Position numbers and translations under genes: made by a program. This document shows positions 40,853 to 49,681 of a stretch of DNA of 50,256 nt, piece by piece; position 1 is the first letter of the stretch, and each line of letters starts with the position of its first letter. The notes under the pieces were generated by a model, which was given only the letters and a program-made list of their open reading frames with translations, did no database searches and had not been told where the DNA came from. The stretch is from positions 1 to 50,256 of the forward strand of contig JAPPGI010000212.1 in NCBI GenBank assembly GCA_028874985.1, given 5' to 3'. Source of the stretch: Gemmatimonadota bacterium (GTDB lineage: Bacteria > Gemmatimonadota > Gemmatimonadetes > Longimicrobiales > Gaopeijiaceae).

Positions 40853-41922
40853 TCACGCCGCCGGCTGGTTCGCCGCACCCGGAATCCGCCGCCAGTCGCC
40901 CGACAGCGGTCGCAGCTCCTTGCGCTGAACCCAGACCTGTCCTCCCGCCCTGTGAACCTGGCCGTAGGCCCAGCGCGCGATCGAATGGGTCGCGGGCCAG
41001 TCGTGCAGGACCTTGCGTTCATCGAAAGCAACCTCCAGTTCGGCCCCGGAGGTACGATTCCGTTCCGTCCAGCGCTCGAGATGCTCCTCCGCGGCGAGCA
41101 GGTCCGACTTGCTCGAGTTACACCCCTGGTGGGCCAGGACGAAGTTGTGTCCCAACTCCAGCGAGTATCGTCGCCACGGGATGAAGTGGTCGACATCCCC
41201 GCCCTTCTTGATGTCCCCGGCGCAGTAGAAGCAGCGGCCCTCCTGGACTTCCCTGAGCAACGGGCGGAAAGCGCCGAGCGAACCGCGTCGGGACCCGAAG
41301 AGGAAGGACCGCAGATCGACGACCTGGCCCAGGAGCGCAGGGTTGCGCCGCTGGACGAAATGGGACCACGCTCCCTCGATCATGTCGGTGACCATCGGGT
41401 AGAAGGCCCGGAAGCAGAGGCGACTCCGGGCTCAAGCCGAACGAGCGCACCGGCATCGAGGTTTTCGTACAGGAAGTCCAGCCGTTCGGAGCCGACGGTC
41501 TGCAACTTCCAGAGCGGCATCTTCCTCACCGTACGCTCGACTGTGCGCCGCAGGTCGTCCCAGTCCGAGCGGTTGTTTGCAAGGTCGGCCAGAGAGCCCC
41601 GGCAGCGGTGGTGTCGGTCGGCCAGCTCGCGCACGACCGCCGCTTGCCGGCCCGTGTTCTGACTCAGGATCCGTGGGTGGTCGCCGGCGGGGTACGGGAT
41701 GACCTGGGGCCAGTAGAGCCGGACGAACTGTTCCGCGATCTCGGACGTGGAGAGCTCCAGCGCCGCTCCACTGTCGTCACCCTTGACGAGACACAGATCG
41801 GCGATGGCATGGAGCAGGGCGAACTTGTAGCTGGCTACAAAGCTGCCCTCGTCGAGAAGGCGCTGGAGCGAGCGGAGGAAGGCCAGTTGCTCTTCGGCCG
41901 TCGGCGGTCCGGGTTCGCTCAT
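40853..41922 (-). CDS. HNH endonuclease (frameshifted)
   Basis: Two frames join at about 41412-41425 to give about 356 residues. The first frame (from ATG 41922) is a helical domain ending LDAGALVRLEPGVA. The second continues LCFRAFYPMVTDMIEGAWSH and contains the nuclease motif: CFYCAGDIKKGGDVDHFIPW, then HNFVLAHQGCNSSKSDLL (zinc cysteines plus DH...N...H-type active site). One base seems missing at the join. The ATG overlaps the stop of the DUF429-HIT fusion gene as ATGA, so both are made from one message. Likely a DNA- or RNA-cleaving effector of unknown target. Confidence 0.8.
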
Positions 41923-43121
41923 GGATCCCAATACGCGGCACGGTCGGGCCGCACCCAGCGAATGCCGCCCTTCGGGTCCGTCACGTCCCCGTCGAAGCGG
42001 GGGATGACGTGTACGTGGGCGTGTTCCACGGTCTGGCCGGCGGCTCGGCCATCGTTAAGCCCGACGTTGAGGCCGTCGGGGTTGAGTTCCGACTGAAGTG
42101 CGTCCCTGACCTCCGCAACGAGACGCCAGACGTCTGCCTGGATTGCGGCGGTGTGGGCAAAAAGGGTTTTCGCGTGGGCTTTGGGGACTACGAGCGTGTG
42201 GCCGTCGGCCACGGGGTGGCGGTCCCGAATGGCGAGGGCGTGGCGGGACTCGGCGACAACGGACTTGGTGGGGACGTTGCAGAAGGGGCAATTGGGCTGC
42301 GAGGCAAGACCGGCCGGTGAGCTGGTGCCAAGCTCGTGGCTCCGTCGAGGCCACCAGATTGCACCCTCGATGAGCCCCAGGGGTTCCCGGGATCGCGTGA
42401 GCGCCGAGATCTCTTCCACGTGGCGGCTCATCACCATGGCGGATACGACCGCGTCGAAGGCGTCCTCGGAGGACGCGGCCGCACTTGCGAGACGGTAGTC
42501 GATCTCGGAAAAGCGCTCACCCAGATACGACACTCGCGCGTCGAAATCGGACTTCGTCACCCGGCCGGTGAGCAGCCGCGGATAGATCTCGATCGCCAGC
42601 GGAGCCCGGACCTGGTGAAAGGGCCAGATCGAGAAACCCGATTCGCGCAGCACCGCAAGGCAGGGCATTCCCCGGATTGAGCCCGTCCCGACCTGACCCG
42701 CGCCGCCGATCTGGAAGACGCTCTTCGGAGTCGCACCCGTCTGTTGGGCCGCGCGCTTCTCCGTGCAACGGTAGAGCTCGCGGTGCTTCGGCTTGCGACT
42801 TCCACGCCGCCATCCCCAGAACGGGTCCCGGCAACGGCGCAGCCATTCCTCGCCTTGCCTGCCGACGAGGTCCCACAGTTCCTCCACAGAGGTCGCGCCC
42901 AATTCCTCCGCAAACCAACGGGGGAAGGAAAACGCGAAGTCGAGGCCGACGACGACGTCGGGATCCCTACAGGCGTCGGCGACCAAATGCGCGAGCACTT
43001 CGTCGCGGTCACGCCCCGACTCCAAGCGCGCCAGGCGACCGTGACGGACCTCGGCGAGCCATATCCTGGACTTCGCTCCGGTCTTGGCGCCGGACCAATC
43101 GACGGCGATGACGCGTTTCAT
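41919..43121 (-). CDS. DUF429 - HIT domain fusion protein
   Basis: Predicted 400 residues, two domains in one frame. Residues about 1-240 are DUF429 (RNase H-like fold): MKRVIAVDWSGAKTGAKSR at the start and VVVGLDFAFSFPRWF near residue 60, with an EDAFDAVVSAMV segment closing the domain. Residues about 265-400 are a HIT domain: CPFCNVP, HTLVVPKAHAKTLFAHT and the histidine triad H367-A-H369-V-H371. HIT enzymes hydrolyse nucleotide-phosphoryl bonds (AMP-lysine, dinucleoside polyphosphates). The ATG at 43121 matches the natural start of DUF429 proteins. Fusion to a HIT domain and translational coupling to an HNH nuclease are unusual and suggest a nucleotide-linked nuclease system. Confidence 0.85.
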   Translation of the reverse strand: MKRVIAVDWSGAKTGAKSRIWLAEVRHGRLARLESGRDRDEVLAHLVADACRDPDVVVGLDFAFSFPRWFAEELGATSVEELWDLVGRQGEEWLRRCRDPFWGWRRGSRKPKHRELYRCTEKRAAQQTGATPKSVFQIGGAGQVGTGSIRGMPCLAVLRESGFSIWPFHQVRAPLAIEIYPRLLTGRVTKSDFDARVSYLGERFSEIDYRLASAAASSEDAFDAVVSAMVMSRHVEEISALTRSREPLGLIEGAIWWPRRSHELGTSSPAGLASQPNCPFCNVPTKSVVAESRHALAIRDRHPVADGHTLVVPKAHAKTLFAHTAAIQADVWRLVAEVRDALQSELNPDGLNVGLNDGRAAGQTVEHAHVHVIPRFDGDVTDPKGGIRWVRPDRAAYWDP

Positions 43122-43450
43122 GGGCTGCCAGCGCCAGTGCGCGGGAAGCGTCCTCGCGGCCCATCCCGGCACCTTGCCCGTAATGGCCACCAAGCCGGCT
43201 GGCGGTGCCTCACGATGTCAACTGCACTATACATTCGGTAAAGTTGCCATTACATGGAGCCCTCCCCAGCATGAGTCAGCCACCTCATCCCGAGACGCGC
43301 ACGCGGCTACGACCACCGCGCTCGTAGAGGCGCTAGAGGCCACGGTGGACGGAACTTCCCGGGATCCACGTCGGGCTGGGCCGTCACTCGAACCGCCCGG
43401 TCTCGCTGGAGGTGGCCGCCACCAACGAGTCCACGCCTCTCTACTCCTAC
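43122..43450. other. Gene-free spacer with a repeated promoter-like element
   Basis: No gene recognised. Contains at 43216-43255 an element shared with 48668-48708. Presumably holds the promoter of the DUF429-HIT/HNH operon. Confidence 0.5.
43216..43255 (+). repeat. Promoter-like dispersed element, copy A
   Basis: Begins TGTCAACTGCACTATAC and continues with TTCGGTAAAGTTGCCATTAC. The first 17 bases match copy B (48668) at 15 positions, and the CGTAAA/GGTAAA..TTAC core recalls the higBA control region at 35243-35277. Confidence 0.5.
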
Positions 43451-44407
43451 TCACAGCTTCCTGAGGTGTGGCTTGAGTGCCGACTCGAGCCTGGTCATCC
43501 CCTCAGCCAACTCCTGGTGCACGGCCTCCCAGTCGTCTTCATCCCGGTATCCGCCGGTGACGTAAGTCTTCTGAACTCGGCACGCTCGTCGTCCCTCCTT
43601 CGTGTCCCACTCCAGTGAAGAGCCGAAAGCGGCTTCGATTCTCTCCTTCTCATCGAAGAGTGCCTTGAAAACACGCTGGTTTTCCACACCGTCCCGCGTG
43701 TCGATGTATAGCTCGACGCGAGCGTCACGCTGGCGAACGACGTAGATGAAGGAAAGTCCGGTGATCCCCGCCCCCGCCCCGACCCAGCTGTGCTTGCCGG
43801 GGCTGATGTTCGCATGGAGCTGAGTTCTCGATTTCGCCTGCTTGAGCAACCCCTCGAAGAACCGGTAGCGCAGTCGCTCCCGCTCTGCCATTTCTGTCTT
43901 GGTCCGGCCTACTCTGCGGGTCTCCTCGCTCGGTCCTACGATTTGAGTAAGGAGCGGCGCGGGCTCGGAGCCACCGATCCGTATGGCTTCGAGCTTGAGC
44001 AGGTAGAAATCCGCGGAAGAACTCTCGTTCAACCAGGCAATCACTGCCGTATGCTCTGGCCGAGGATCCGCTACGATCCAAACCGCCCGCCGTGCTTCGA
44101 TGCCAACGAGGTAGGTGAGAAGCTTCCCAAGGTGGTCATGATCGCTCTGCTTCAACTGGTTCTCGATCACAACAAGGCGACCGTCTTCGTCTTCGGCCAT
44201 CAGGTCGACGCTGAAGGCGCCAGCAGACTGTTCGCGCTCGACACCGCTGAGCTGAAGGCCCGTAGCCTCGGCCAGGACGTCGATGTTCTCCTCCAACCAC
44301 GTCGTGAAGTCGTGAGCCTCGTGACGCCAGACCTCACGCAGACCGATACGCTGAACGAGCCCAATCCCCTGTCCCTTCTCGTCGTCCTTGAGATTCAGTT
44401 CACTCAT
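43451..44407 (-). CDS. DUF4268 / PD-(D/E)xK-like nuclease family protein
   Basis: Predicted 318 residues. The N-terminal half carries a restriction-endonuclease-like pattern: SVDLMAEDEDGRLVVIENQL followed by DHDHLGKLLTYLVGIEARRA (D...ExQ, then a helix), resembling the PD-(D/E)xK fold. The C-terminal half matches DUF4268 (RYRFFEGLLKQAKSR, ELYIDTRDGVENQRVFKALF). Family members occur near restriction and other defence genes. Activity not shown. Confidence 0.8.
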   Translation of the reverse strand: MSELNLKDDEKGQGIGLVQRIGLREVWRHEAHDFTTWLEENIDVLAEATGLQLSGVEREQSAGAFSVDLMAEDEDGRLVVIENQLKQSDHDHLGKLLTYLVGIEARRAVWIVADPRPEHTAVIAWLNESSSADFYLLKLEAIRIGGSEPAPLLTQIVGPSEETRRVGRTKTEMAERERLRYRFFEGLLKQAKSRTQLHANISPGKHSWVGAGAGITGLSFIYVVRQRDARVELYIDTRDGVENQRVFKALFDEKERIEAAFGSSLEWDTKEGRRACRVQKTYVTGGYRDEDDWEAVHQELAEGMTRLESALKPHLRKL

Positions 44408-44576
44408 GCACTACCCTTCTTGCTGTCGTCACTCGTTTCCCCCCGGCCTGCTTCCCGACCGTGTCCGGCTCATGGTTCGGCTCCGATACGCTCCCCTGAG
44501 CCCGTCCAATCTACTCTCGACAAGGGATGGGCTACCAGCAGTCGGTGCCAGTCGTGGGCGGTAGCCCATTCGCCTC

Positions 44577-45455
44577 CTACTCCCAATTCTCCAGCGGCGG
44601 CACCTCCGTCCGCAACCGGAGCTTCGTCCACATGGCGGAGTGGTCGCTCCACCTCTCCCGGCGCCATTCGTGATGGTAGCCGCAGTCGACGACCTCGAAG
44701 TGCCTCGACACAAACGTGTGATCGAAGCAGCGAGGCCCCTCGCCCCTGGTGACACGGTGTGTGACGGGTGTGGCCACCGCGAAGCCGTGACGGTCGCGGT
44801 ACGCATCCCGCAACCCGTGTCGTGATGTGTCCGCGAGGACCGACCTGACGCCCCTCGACCAGTCCTCAAGCGGCCGGCCCCTCCACGTTCCGCGCAGGGT
44901 CGACATCGAGCCATCCGAGTCGACCCGCTCTCCCGCGAAGGTCAGGAGCTGACCCGAACTCAGGAACGCCTTCGGTTCGTTGAAATCGCCGGTGAGAATG
45001 CGAGGCGAATCGGTTCCGCCGCGTAGCGCCAGGGCCAGTGTCTCGAAGGTGTCGATCTTCTTCCAGCCATGTCCGCTCCCGTGGGGGATGTGCGCGGTGA
45101 AGAGGTCGATGTCCGCGGCCGGAGCGCTGACCGCGACTCGGCCGAGGGTTTCCGGGAAGGGGGCGGCGCAACGCCACGTGTCGCCTCCGGGCGGATCGGT
45201 CAGAGGCCAGCGGCTGGCGATCATGCAATGGTACTCTTTCTGGACCTTGCGATCACTGCAGGGCAGGGGCTCGTGGCTGTGCCAGACGTGTTCGAGGCCG
45301 TACCTCTGCAGTGGCTCGGCCACTTTGCTCGCGTGTCCCGAGCGCACTTCCTGAAGGGTGACGATGTCCGGTCCCGTCGAGCCGATGGCATTTGCGACCG
45401 CTTCGATCCGCTTGGCCGAGCCGAGTTGGTCGACGTTCCAGGAAAGCAGATACAT
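44577..45455 (-). CDS. Endonuclease/exonuclease/phosphatase family protein
   Basis: Predicted 292 residues. EEP-fold motifs in order: YLLSWNVDQLGSAKRI, the catalytic Glu in VTLQEVRSGH, the GDFN motif in RILTGDFNEPKAF, and the C-terminal SDHSAMW (Asp-His pair). Such enzymes cut DNA, RNA or phosphoesters using Mg. The ATG at 45455 places the first motif at the very N-terminus. Stands in the nuclease-rich stretch with DUF4268 and HNH genes. Confidence 0.87.
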   Translation of the reverse strand: MYLLSWNVDQLGSAKRIEAVANAIGSTGPDIVTLQEVRSGHASKVAEPLQRYGLEHVWHSHEPLPCSDRKVQKEYHCMIASRWPLTDPPGGDTWRCAAPFPETLGRVAVSAPAADIDLFTAHIPHGSGHGWKKIDTFETLALALRGGTDSPRILTGDFNEPKAFLSSGQLLTFAGERVDSDGSMSTLRGTWRGRPLEDWSRGVRSVLADTSRHGLRDAYRDRHGFAVATPVTHRVTRGEGPRCFDHTFVSRHFEVVDCGYHHEWRRERWSDHSAMWTKLRLRTEVPPLENWE

Positions 45456-45591
45456 GGGAAACCCCCGGTTCGAGTTGAGCACCCCCTCCGTACCACCGCG
45501 CACGTCACATCACATTCGTCCGACGCAGGGCACGACGCCAGCCGTACCGCCCGGATTCCGCTGACAGCCCCACACTCAGGCGCGTGGAGAG

Positions 45592-47307
45592 TCATCCCCC
45601 CCTCCCCCGATCATCCTCCTCCGCCTCCTTCTTCCCCACAAAGAACGCCCTTCTCCTCCTCTCCCTCTCCCCAACCCCCGCCCCCCGATACTCCCCGACC
45701 GCCCTGTTGAAGCTCCCGATCGCCTCGCGCACCCCGACCCGGTCCGCCCGAAAGTCCTGCACCGACCCGTCATCCAGCCCCAGCCGCCCCGCCTCCGCGT
45801 AGCTGTCCTGGTTGGCCCCCATGAACACGAACGTCCAGCCGTCCTTCTTGCGGGCGGCGATCATGTCGAACAGATCCGCCCTCGTCCACTTCCGGGACGC
45901 GTTCTCCAGGCCGTCGGTGAACACGGCGACGATCTGGTCCTCGTCGTGGTCCAGCGTGGCCAGGCGCACATCGGCCTTCCCGATGATGCTGCCGAGCGCG
46001 TCCAGCAGCGGCGTCATGCCGCGCGGGCGGTACTGCTGCGGGGTCAGGTCGGGGAGCTTCGCGACGGGGACTGCATCGTGGATGACTTCGTACGGGTCGT
46101 TGCTGTCGAACTGGACGAGGGTCAGCGCGCACTCGCCCGGCTTGTTCCGCTGCTCGGCGACGAAGCCGTTGAAGCCGTCGACCACGTCGCTCTGCAGGCC
46201 GCTCATCGACCCCGAACGGTCGATCAGGAACGAGATGTGCACGGGAGTGTCGTCTTCGTCACCTTCACGCGGCGTGGTCTCCCGCTCGACCGGCCTGACG
46301 CGCTTCCCGGCGATCCGGTCCGCCGTGTCCAGTACGGCTCCGCTCCCGCGCACACCGGTCGTCAGCGCGTCGACCGGCATGCCCGCAGGCCGCCGTGTCC
46401 CGTCCCACGACGTGAACGCGGTCTCGCCGTGCCGAGCCCCGATGCACGCGCCCATCATGGCCCGGCAGGCGGGGTGGAGACCGGCGATGCGCCGCAGGTC
46501 CCAGTCCGCGGAGGTGTCGAAGGCGGCGGTGATCGGTACGGGGGCGGTCGCGGCAGACAGGAGCGCGGCGGGGACGGCTTCGGTCGAGAGCGACGAGCCC
46601 CGGGCCTCATCGAGCGCGTCGCCCAGGCAGGTGCCGATAGGGGCCGGGATCCGGCGGATGCGGCCGGCCACGGTGGCGCCGTAGACGTCGCCCTGCGGGT
46701 ACTCTTCGCAGATGTTCGCCACATGGGCCAGCCACTGCTGGTCGAGGGGGCCATTGCCGTTTGCGGCGAGTGCGACCGCGGCGGCGAAGGCGGCTGCTCC
46801 GGCGATCGCGGCCGGATGTCCGTGTGTGACCGTGGCGGAGATCGCGGCCTCGTAGGCGGCGCGGGCGGGATCGCGGGACCAGAGAAGCCCGAAGCCGGTG
46901 GAACGGGCGGCCGCGGCGGCTCCGGCGGAGTTCGAAGCACCGGCGCGCCACCATGCCACCCCGGCCCGGAGCGATTCCCGTGTGTGCAGCGCGGCCATTC
47001 CCGCCCCGCGGACGTGGGTGGCAGCCAAGCGGGCGGCAAAGCGCACTGGATGATCGTGGGCGCCGGACAGCACCGCGTCGGTTGTGATGAGGGTCAGTCG
47101 GCTGTCGGGGCCGGCGGAGGGCGTCTTTCCCAGCAGGATTGCGGGCAGCGCCTCACCGGCCACCGCACCGAGCAGGGCGCCGCGGCATCGGTCCGAGGAG
47201 GCGGGGCTGAAGTTGGAGTCGCCGGCGGGCGGCAGGCCGATGAGCCTGGCAAGCCGCCGGGCCGCGTCGCTTTCGAATCGGGTGTCGAGATCGTTGTCGG
47301 GGTGCAT
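45592..47307 (-). CDS. ADP-ribosylglycohydrolase-like - vWA fusion
   Basis: Predicted 571 residues. Residues about 40-320 resemble the DraG/ARH fold (RCRGALLGAVAGEALPAILL; LITTDAVLSGA; CRAMMGACIGARHGE). The metal-binding aspartates of active DraG (the DD and DTDT sets) are only partly kept, so it may bind rather than cleave ADP-ribose. Residues about 350-540 are a von Willebrand A domain with a complete MIDAS: SFLIDRSGSMSG, MTPLLDALG and VFTDGLENAS. Divergent from an NrtR-like regulator with a shared operator at 47376-47398, which implies control by NAD metabolites or ADP-ribose. Domain calls are firm for vWA, fair for the glycohydrolase part. Confidence 0.82.
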   Translation of the reverse strand: MHPDNDLDTRFESDAARRLARLIGLPPAGDSNFSPASSDRCRGALLGAVAGEALPAILLGKTPSAGPDSRLTLITTDAVLSGAHDHPVRFAARLAATHVRGAGMAALHTRESLRAGVAWWRAGASNSAGAAAAARSTGFGLLWSRDPARAAYEAAISATVTHGHPAAIAGAAAFAAAVALAANGNGPLDQQWLAHVANICEEYPQGDVYGATVAGRIRRIPAPIGTCLGDALDEARGSSLSTEAVPAALLSAATAPVPITAAFDTSADWDLRRIAGLHPACRAMMGACIGARHGETAFTSWDGTRRPAGMPVDALTTGVRGSGAVLDTADRIAGKRVRPVERETTPREGDEDDTPVHISFLIDRSGSMSGLQSDVVDGFNGFVAEQRNKPGECALTLVQFDSNDPYEVIHDAVPVAKLPDLTPQQYRPRGMTPLLDALGSIIGKADVRLATLDHDEDQIVAVFTDGLENASRKWTRADLFDMIAARKKDGWTFVFMGANQDSYAEAGRLGLDDGSVQDFRADRVGVREAIGSFNRAVGEYRGAGVGERERRRRAFFVGKKEAEEDDRGRGG

Positions 47308-47375
47308 CGGGGTGGTGCCTTTCTGCTCTGAGGTGGAAGCGCCCGTGGAGTCGGTGCTGTAGGGCTTTGACCTAT

Positions 47376-47398
47376 ATTACTGTCATTGTGACAATAAT
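47376..47398. promoter_or_regulatory. NrtR-type operator
   Basis: ATTACTGTCA-TTG-TGACAATAAT: 10-bp arms with one mismatch, in the 150-base spacer between the divergent ADP-ribosylglycohydrolase-vWA gene and the NrtR-like gene. The TGTCA...TGACA core with A/T flanks matches the form known for NrtR sites, so both genes are probably under autoregulated control. Confidence 0.75.
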
Positions 47399-47454
47399 CT
47401 TCACCGAAAGGGACCGGAAACTTGTCAACCCCCACGGCGAGGATAGGTTGTGGC

Positions 47455-48237
47455 ATGGACCGCAAGCACTCGGAGGACCGCGCGCGACAACGGCGCGCCA
47501 AGGGGACAAGACCCTCCCCGTTCGTGGTAACCGTCGACATCGTTCTGATGACCATCCTCCGGGGCGAGCTCCGGATCTTCCTCGTTCAACGCGGGAATCG
47601 GCCGCACCTGGGAGAGTGGGCGCTTCCCGGCGGGCCGGTCATGAGTTCAGAGCCCCTGGAGGAGGCGGCGCTGCGGATCGTCGACGAAGAGGCCGGGATC
47701 CCACCCGCGCCGGGACACCTGGAGCAGCTGGGTGCCTACGGCGATCCCGCGCGCGATCCCGACATGAGGGTGGTCACGGTCGCATACTGGGCAGTGGCAC
47801 CCCTGCTGTCACCCGCGTACTTCGACCGGGGGCTGGCCGAGAAGAGTACCGCCATCTACGCGGAATTCGTCCCCGTGCCGGAGATCGAGAGCGGCCGTCT
47901 GCGCCTCGCCTTCGACCACGCGCGCATCGTGGCCGACGCCCTGGACCAGGTGCGCTCCCGTCTGGAGACGACCACGCTGGCGCGCCGGTTCTGTCCACCC
48001 GAATTCACGATCAGCCAGCTCAGGGAAGTGTACGAGGCCGTGTGGGGGATGCGGCTCGACGCGGCGAACTTTCAGCGCAAGGTGCTCCAGAGCGATGGGT
48101 TTGTCGCGCCGCTGGAGAAGTGGCGGCGGTCGACGGGTAGACGGGGGAGACCGGCACGGCTGTGGGTGGCGGAGGATGCGGGGTACGGGAGGTTGGAGCG
48201 GCCGTTTCGGGGGGCGTGGAGGGAGGGGGGTGGGTGA
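47455..48237 (+). CDS. nrtR: NrtR-like Nudix transcriptional regulator
   Basis: Predicted 260 residues. The N-terminal Nudix domain (VVTVDIVLMTILRGELRIFL, then the Nudix box region GGPVMSSEPLEEAALRIVDE EAGI) carries Ile where catalytic members have the first Glu of REuxEE. This fits the non-catalytic, ADP-ribose-sensing Nudix of NrtR. The C-terminal part is a winged helix (EFTISQLREVYEAVWGMRLD). NrtR represses NAD-related genes and releases DNA on binding ADP-ribose. The ATG at 47455 has an AGGA stretch upstream; a TTG at 47422 is an alternative. Confidence 0.87.
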   Translation: MDRKHSEDRARQRRAKGTRPSPFVVTVDIVLMTILRGELRIFLVQRGNRPHLGEWALPGGPVMSSEPLEEAALRIVDEEAGIPPAPGHLEQLGAYGDPARDPDMRVVTVAYWAVAPLLSPAYFDRGLAEKSTAIYAEFVPVPEIESGRLRLAFDHARIVADALDQVRSRLETTTLARRFCPPEFTISQLREVYEAVWGMRLDAANFQRKVLQSDGFVAPLEKWRRSTGRRGRPARLWVAEDAGYGRLERPFRGAWREGGG

Positions 48238-48939
48238 GGGGTGGCGAGCGCGGCTGTCCCCCGCAACCCCGTCGGCCAGATCCTCACCCACGACGAACGC
48301 TCGATCGCCCTCGGCCGCCATGCCAGCAAAGCCATCCGCGCAACCTGGCCCAAGGTCCGAGTGCTGGAGACGTTGCCAGCGTTGGTCTGACAGCTATCGA
48401 GCCAATCGTAGGCCGGGTGGCGGGAGACCCGCAGCGGGCGAGTTCGGACTATTCACCGAGAGCGCCGTCTGCCGTTTCCGTGACTGGTCGGCGACAGGGG
48501 GCGTCGACGGAGCCGCCCGCACGGGAGTCCGGCGATCCTGGATTTCACCCTTGCCCGAAACCGACTTCAGCGTGCGCAGCGCGGCAATGCGATTCAGCGC
48601 GGGAGGCGACCGCGCACTTGGGAGAGCGGAACGCGCACTCGCCATCGATTGAGTGAACACGGTTGAATGTCAACTACACTTTACTTTTCGTAAACTCAGA
48701 GTTACATTAGACCTCACTTGGATGCCTTACAGCACCATCCGGCGCTTGCCTACCCTCAGCACTGCAACCTACGATCCCGGCGTGCCGCGGTGGCGTTCCG
48801 TGGCCCCGCTGATAGCACCGAAAGGAGAGTTGGCCGATTCTGCTATGGTAATGACTCGTAGGTCTTCCCATTGATTCACTTCGATGCTGCGGGGTTGCTC
48901 TCCCGCGCTGAGACTCCGTCACCGGGAAACTGGAGATCC
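48238..48939. other. Largely gene-free region with a repeated promoter-like element
   Basis: About 700 bases without a convincing gene. A 48-codon open stretch at 48241-48390 (VASAAVPRNPVGQILTHDER...) shows no family resemblance and may be a gene fragment. Element B lies at 48668-48708. Confidence 0.4.
48668..48708 (+). repeat. Promoter-like dispersed element, copy B
   Basis: Begins TGTCAACTACACTTTAC and continues with TTTTCGTAAACTCAGAGTTAC. Matches copy A at 43216 over its first 17 bases and shares the CGTAAAC core with the higBA control region. No toxin or antitoxin gene follows it, so it may be the leftover front of a lost module. Confidence 0.5.
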
Positions 48940-49137
48940 ATGATGCAGAAGGACGCGGGGCAGAAGACCCAGCCGAAGCGCACCATCCGCCACACGGTCA
49001 GCGGCGGCCACTCGGTCGATCGTGCGGAACTCCTCAGGAGCGACCGCGTTCGGAAGATCATTTCCGAGGTCGCGGAGAAGCTGAAGGTCACTCATCCGGA
49101 GAACACCCGGTCCCCAAGGTCGCAGGCGACTTCCTAG
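48940..49137 (+). CDS. Small hypothetical protein
   Basis: Predicted 65 residues, basic and soluble: RTIRHTVSGGHSVDRAELLR, DRVRKIISEVAEKLKV. A GGAG site lies 6 bases before the ATG. The C-terminal half would form one amphipathic helix. No family recognised; it could be a true small gene or chance. Confidence 0.4.
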   Translation: MMQKDAGQKTQPKRTIRHTVSGGHSVDRAELLRSDRVRKIISEVAEKLKVTHPENTRSPRSQATS

Positions 49138-49681
49138 TGTCGTGTCACACGTGATATGTCGTAAGACGGTGCGGTGGGTGGCTGAAGAGGCGCCATCAGA
49201 CCGAGGCGGCGCGTCGGCCGGGTGATCCCGCCGGGGCGCAATCCCGACTTCGCGGCGGGGATGGGGCGGGTGTTCGACTGACAGGACGCCGGGCAAGAAT
49301 CCCGCCGGTGGCGATGTCCCATTCCGACATGCTCGTGTCCCGGGTTTTGCCGCGGCGGCGGGCGGGCGGTTTGATCACAGGCCCACCCGAGCATCGGCGT
49401 CCCAAATCGTCTGATCACAGGCCGATTCCACTATGTACGGTTTCGGATTCGCGCTCTCGCGCCGTCGGGAACCGTTTCCACAGTGACCCCCGGAGGCCGC
49501 TGCAAGGCCCGGGAACGCGTCGGTCGGCCTCGTGAACCGTTCGTGGTGTTGCCTCCACCCCCGGTCTTCGCCTCCCGAGCCGTCCTGAGAGGCCGAAGTC
49601 ACCCCGCGTATATTGTAGCGGGCGTGCACGCCGCGCCCTCCGAAAACCCTTTGCCACACCTGTATTTCAGGAGATTTCACC
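49138..49681. other. Gene-free region upstream of the DUF222 gene
   Basis: No gene recognised. A 12-base direct repeat TGATCACAGGCC occurs twice, about 37 bases apart (near 49375 and 49412). An AGGAG site at the right end serves the DUF222/HNH gene. Confidence 0.4.

Noticed and set aside
48394-48660. Minus-strand 88-codon frame in the 48.2-48.9 kb gap
   Set aside because: No ribosome site, no recognisable motif and composition like random high-GC sequence.
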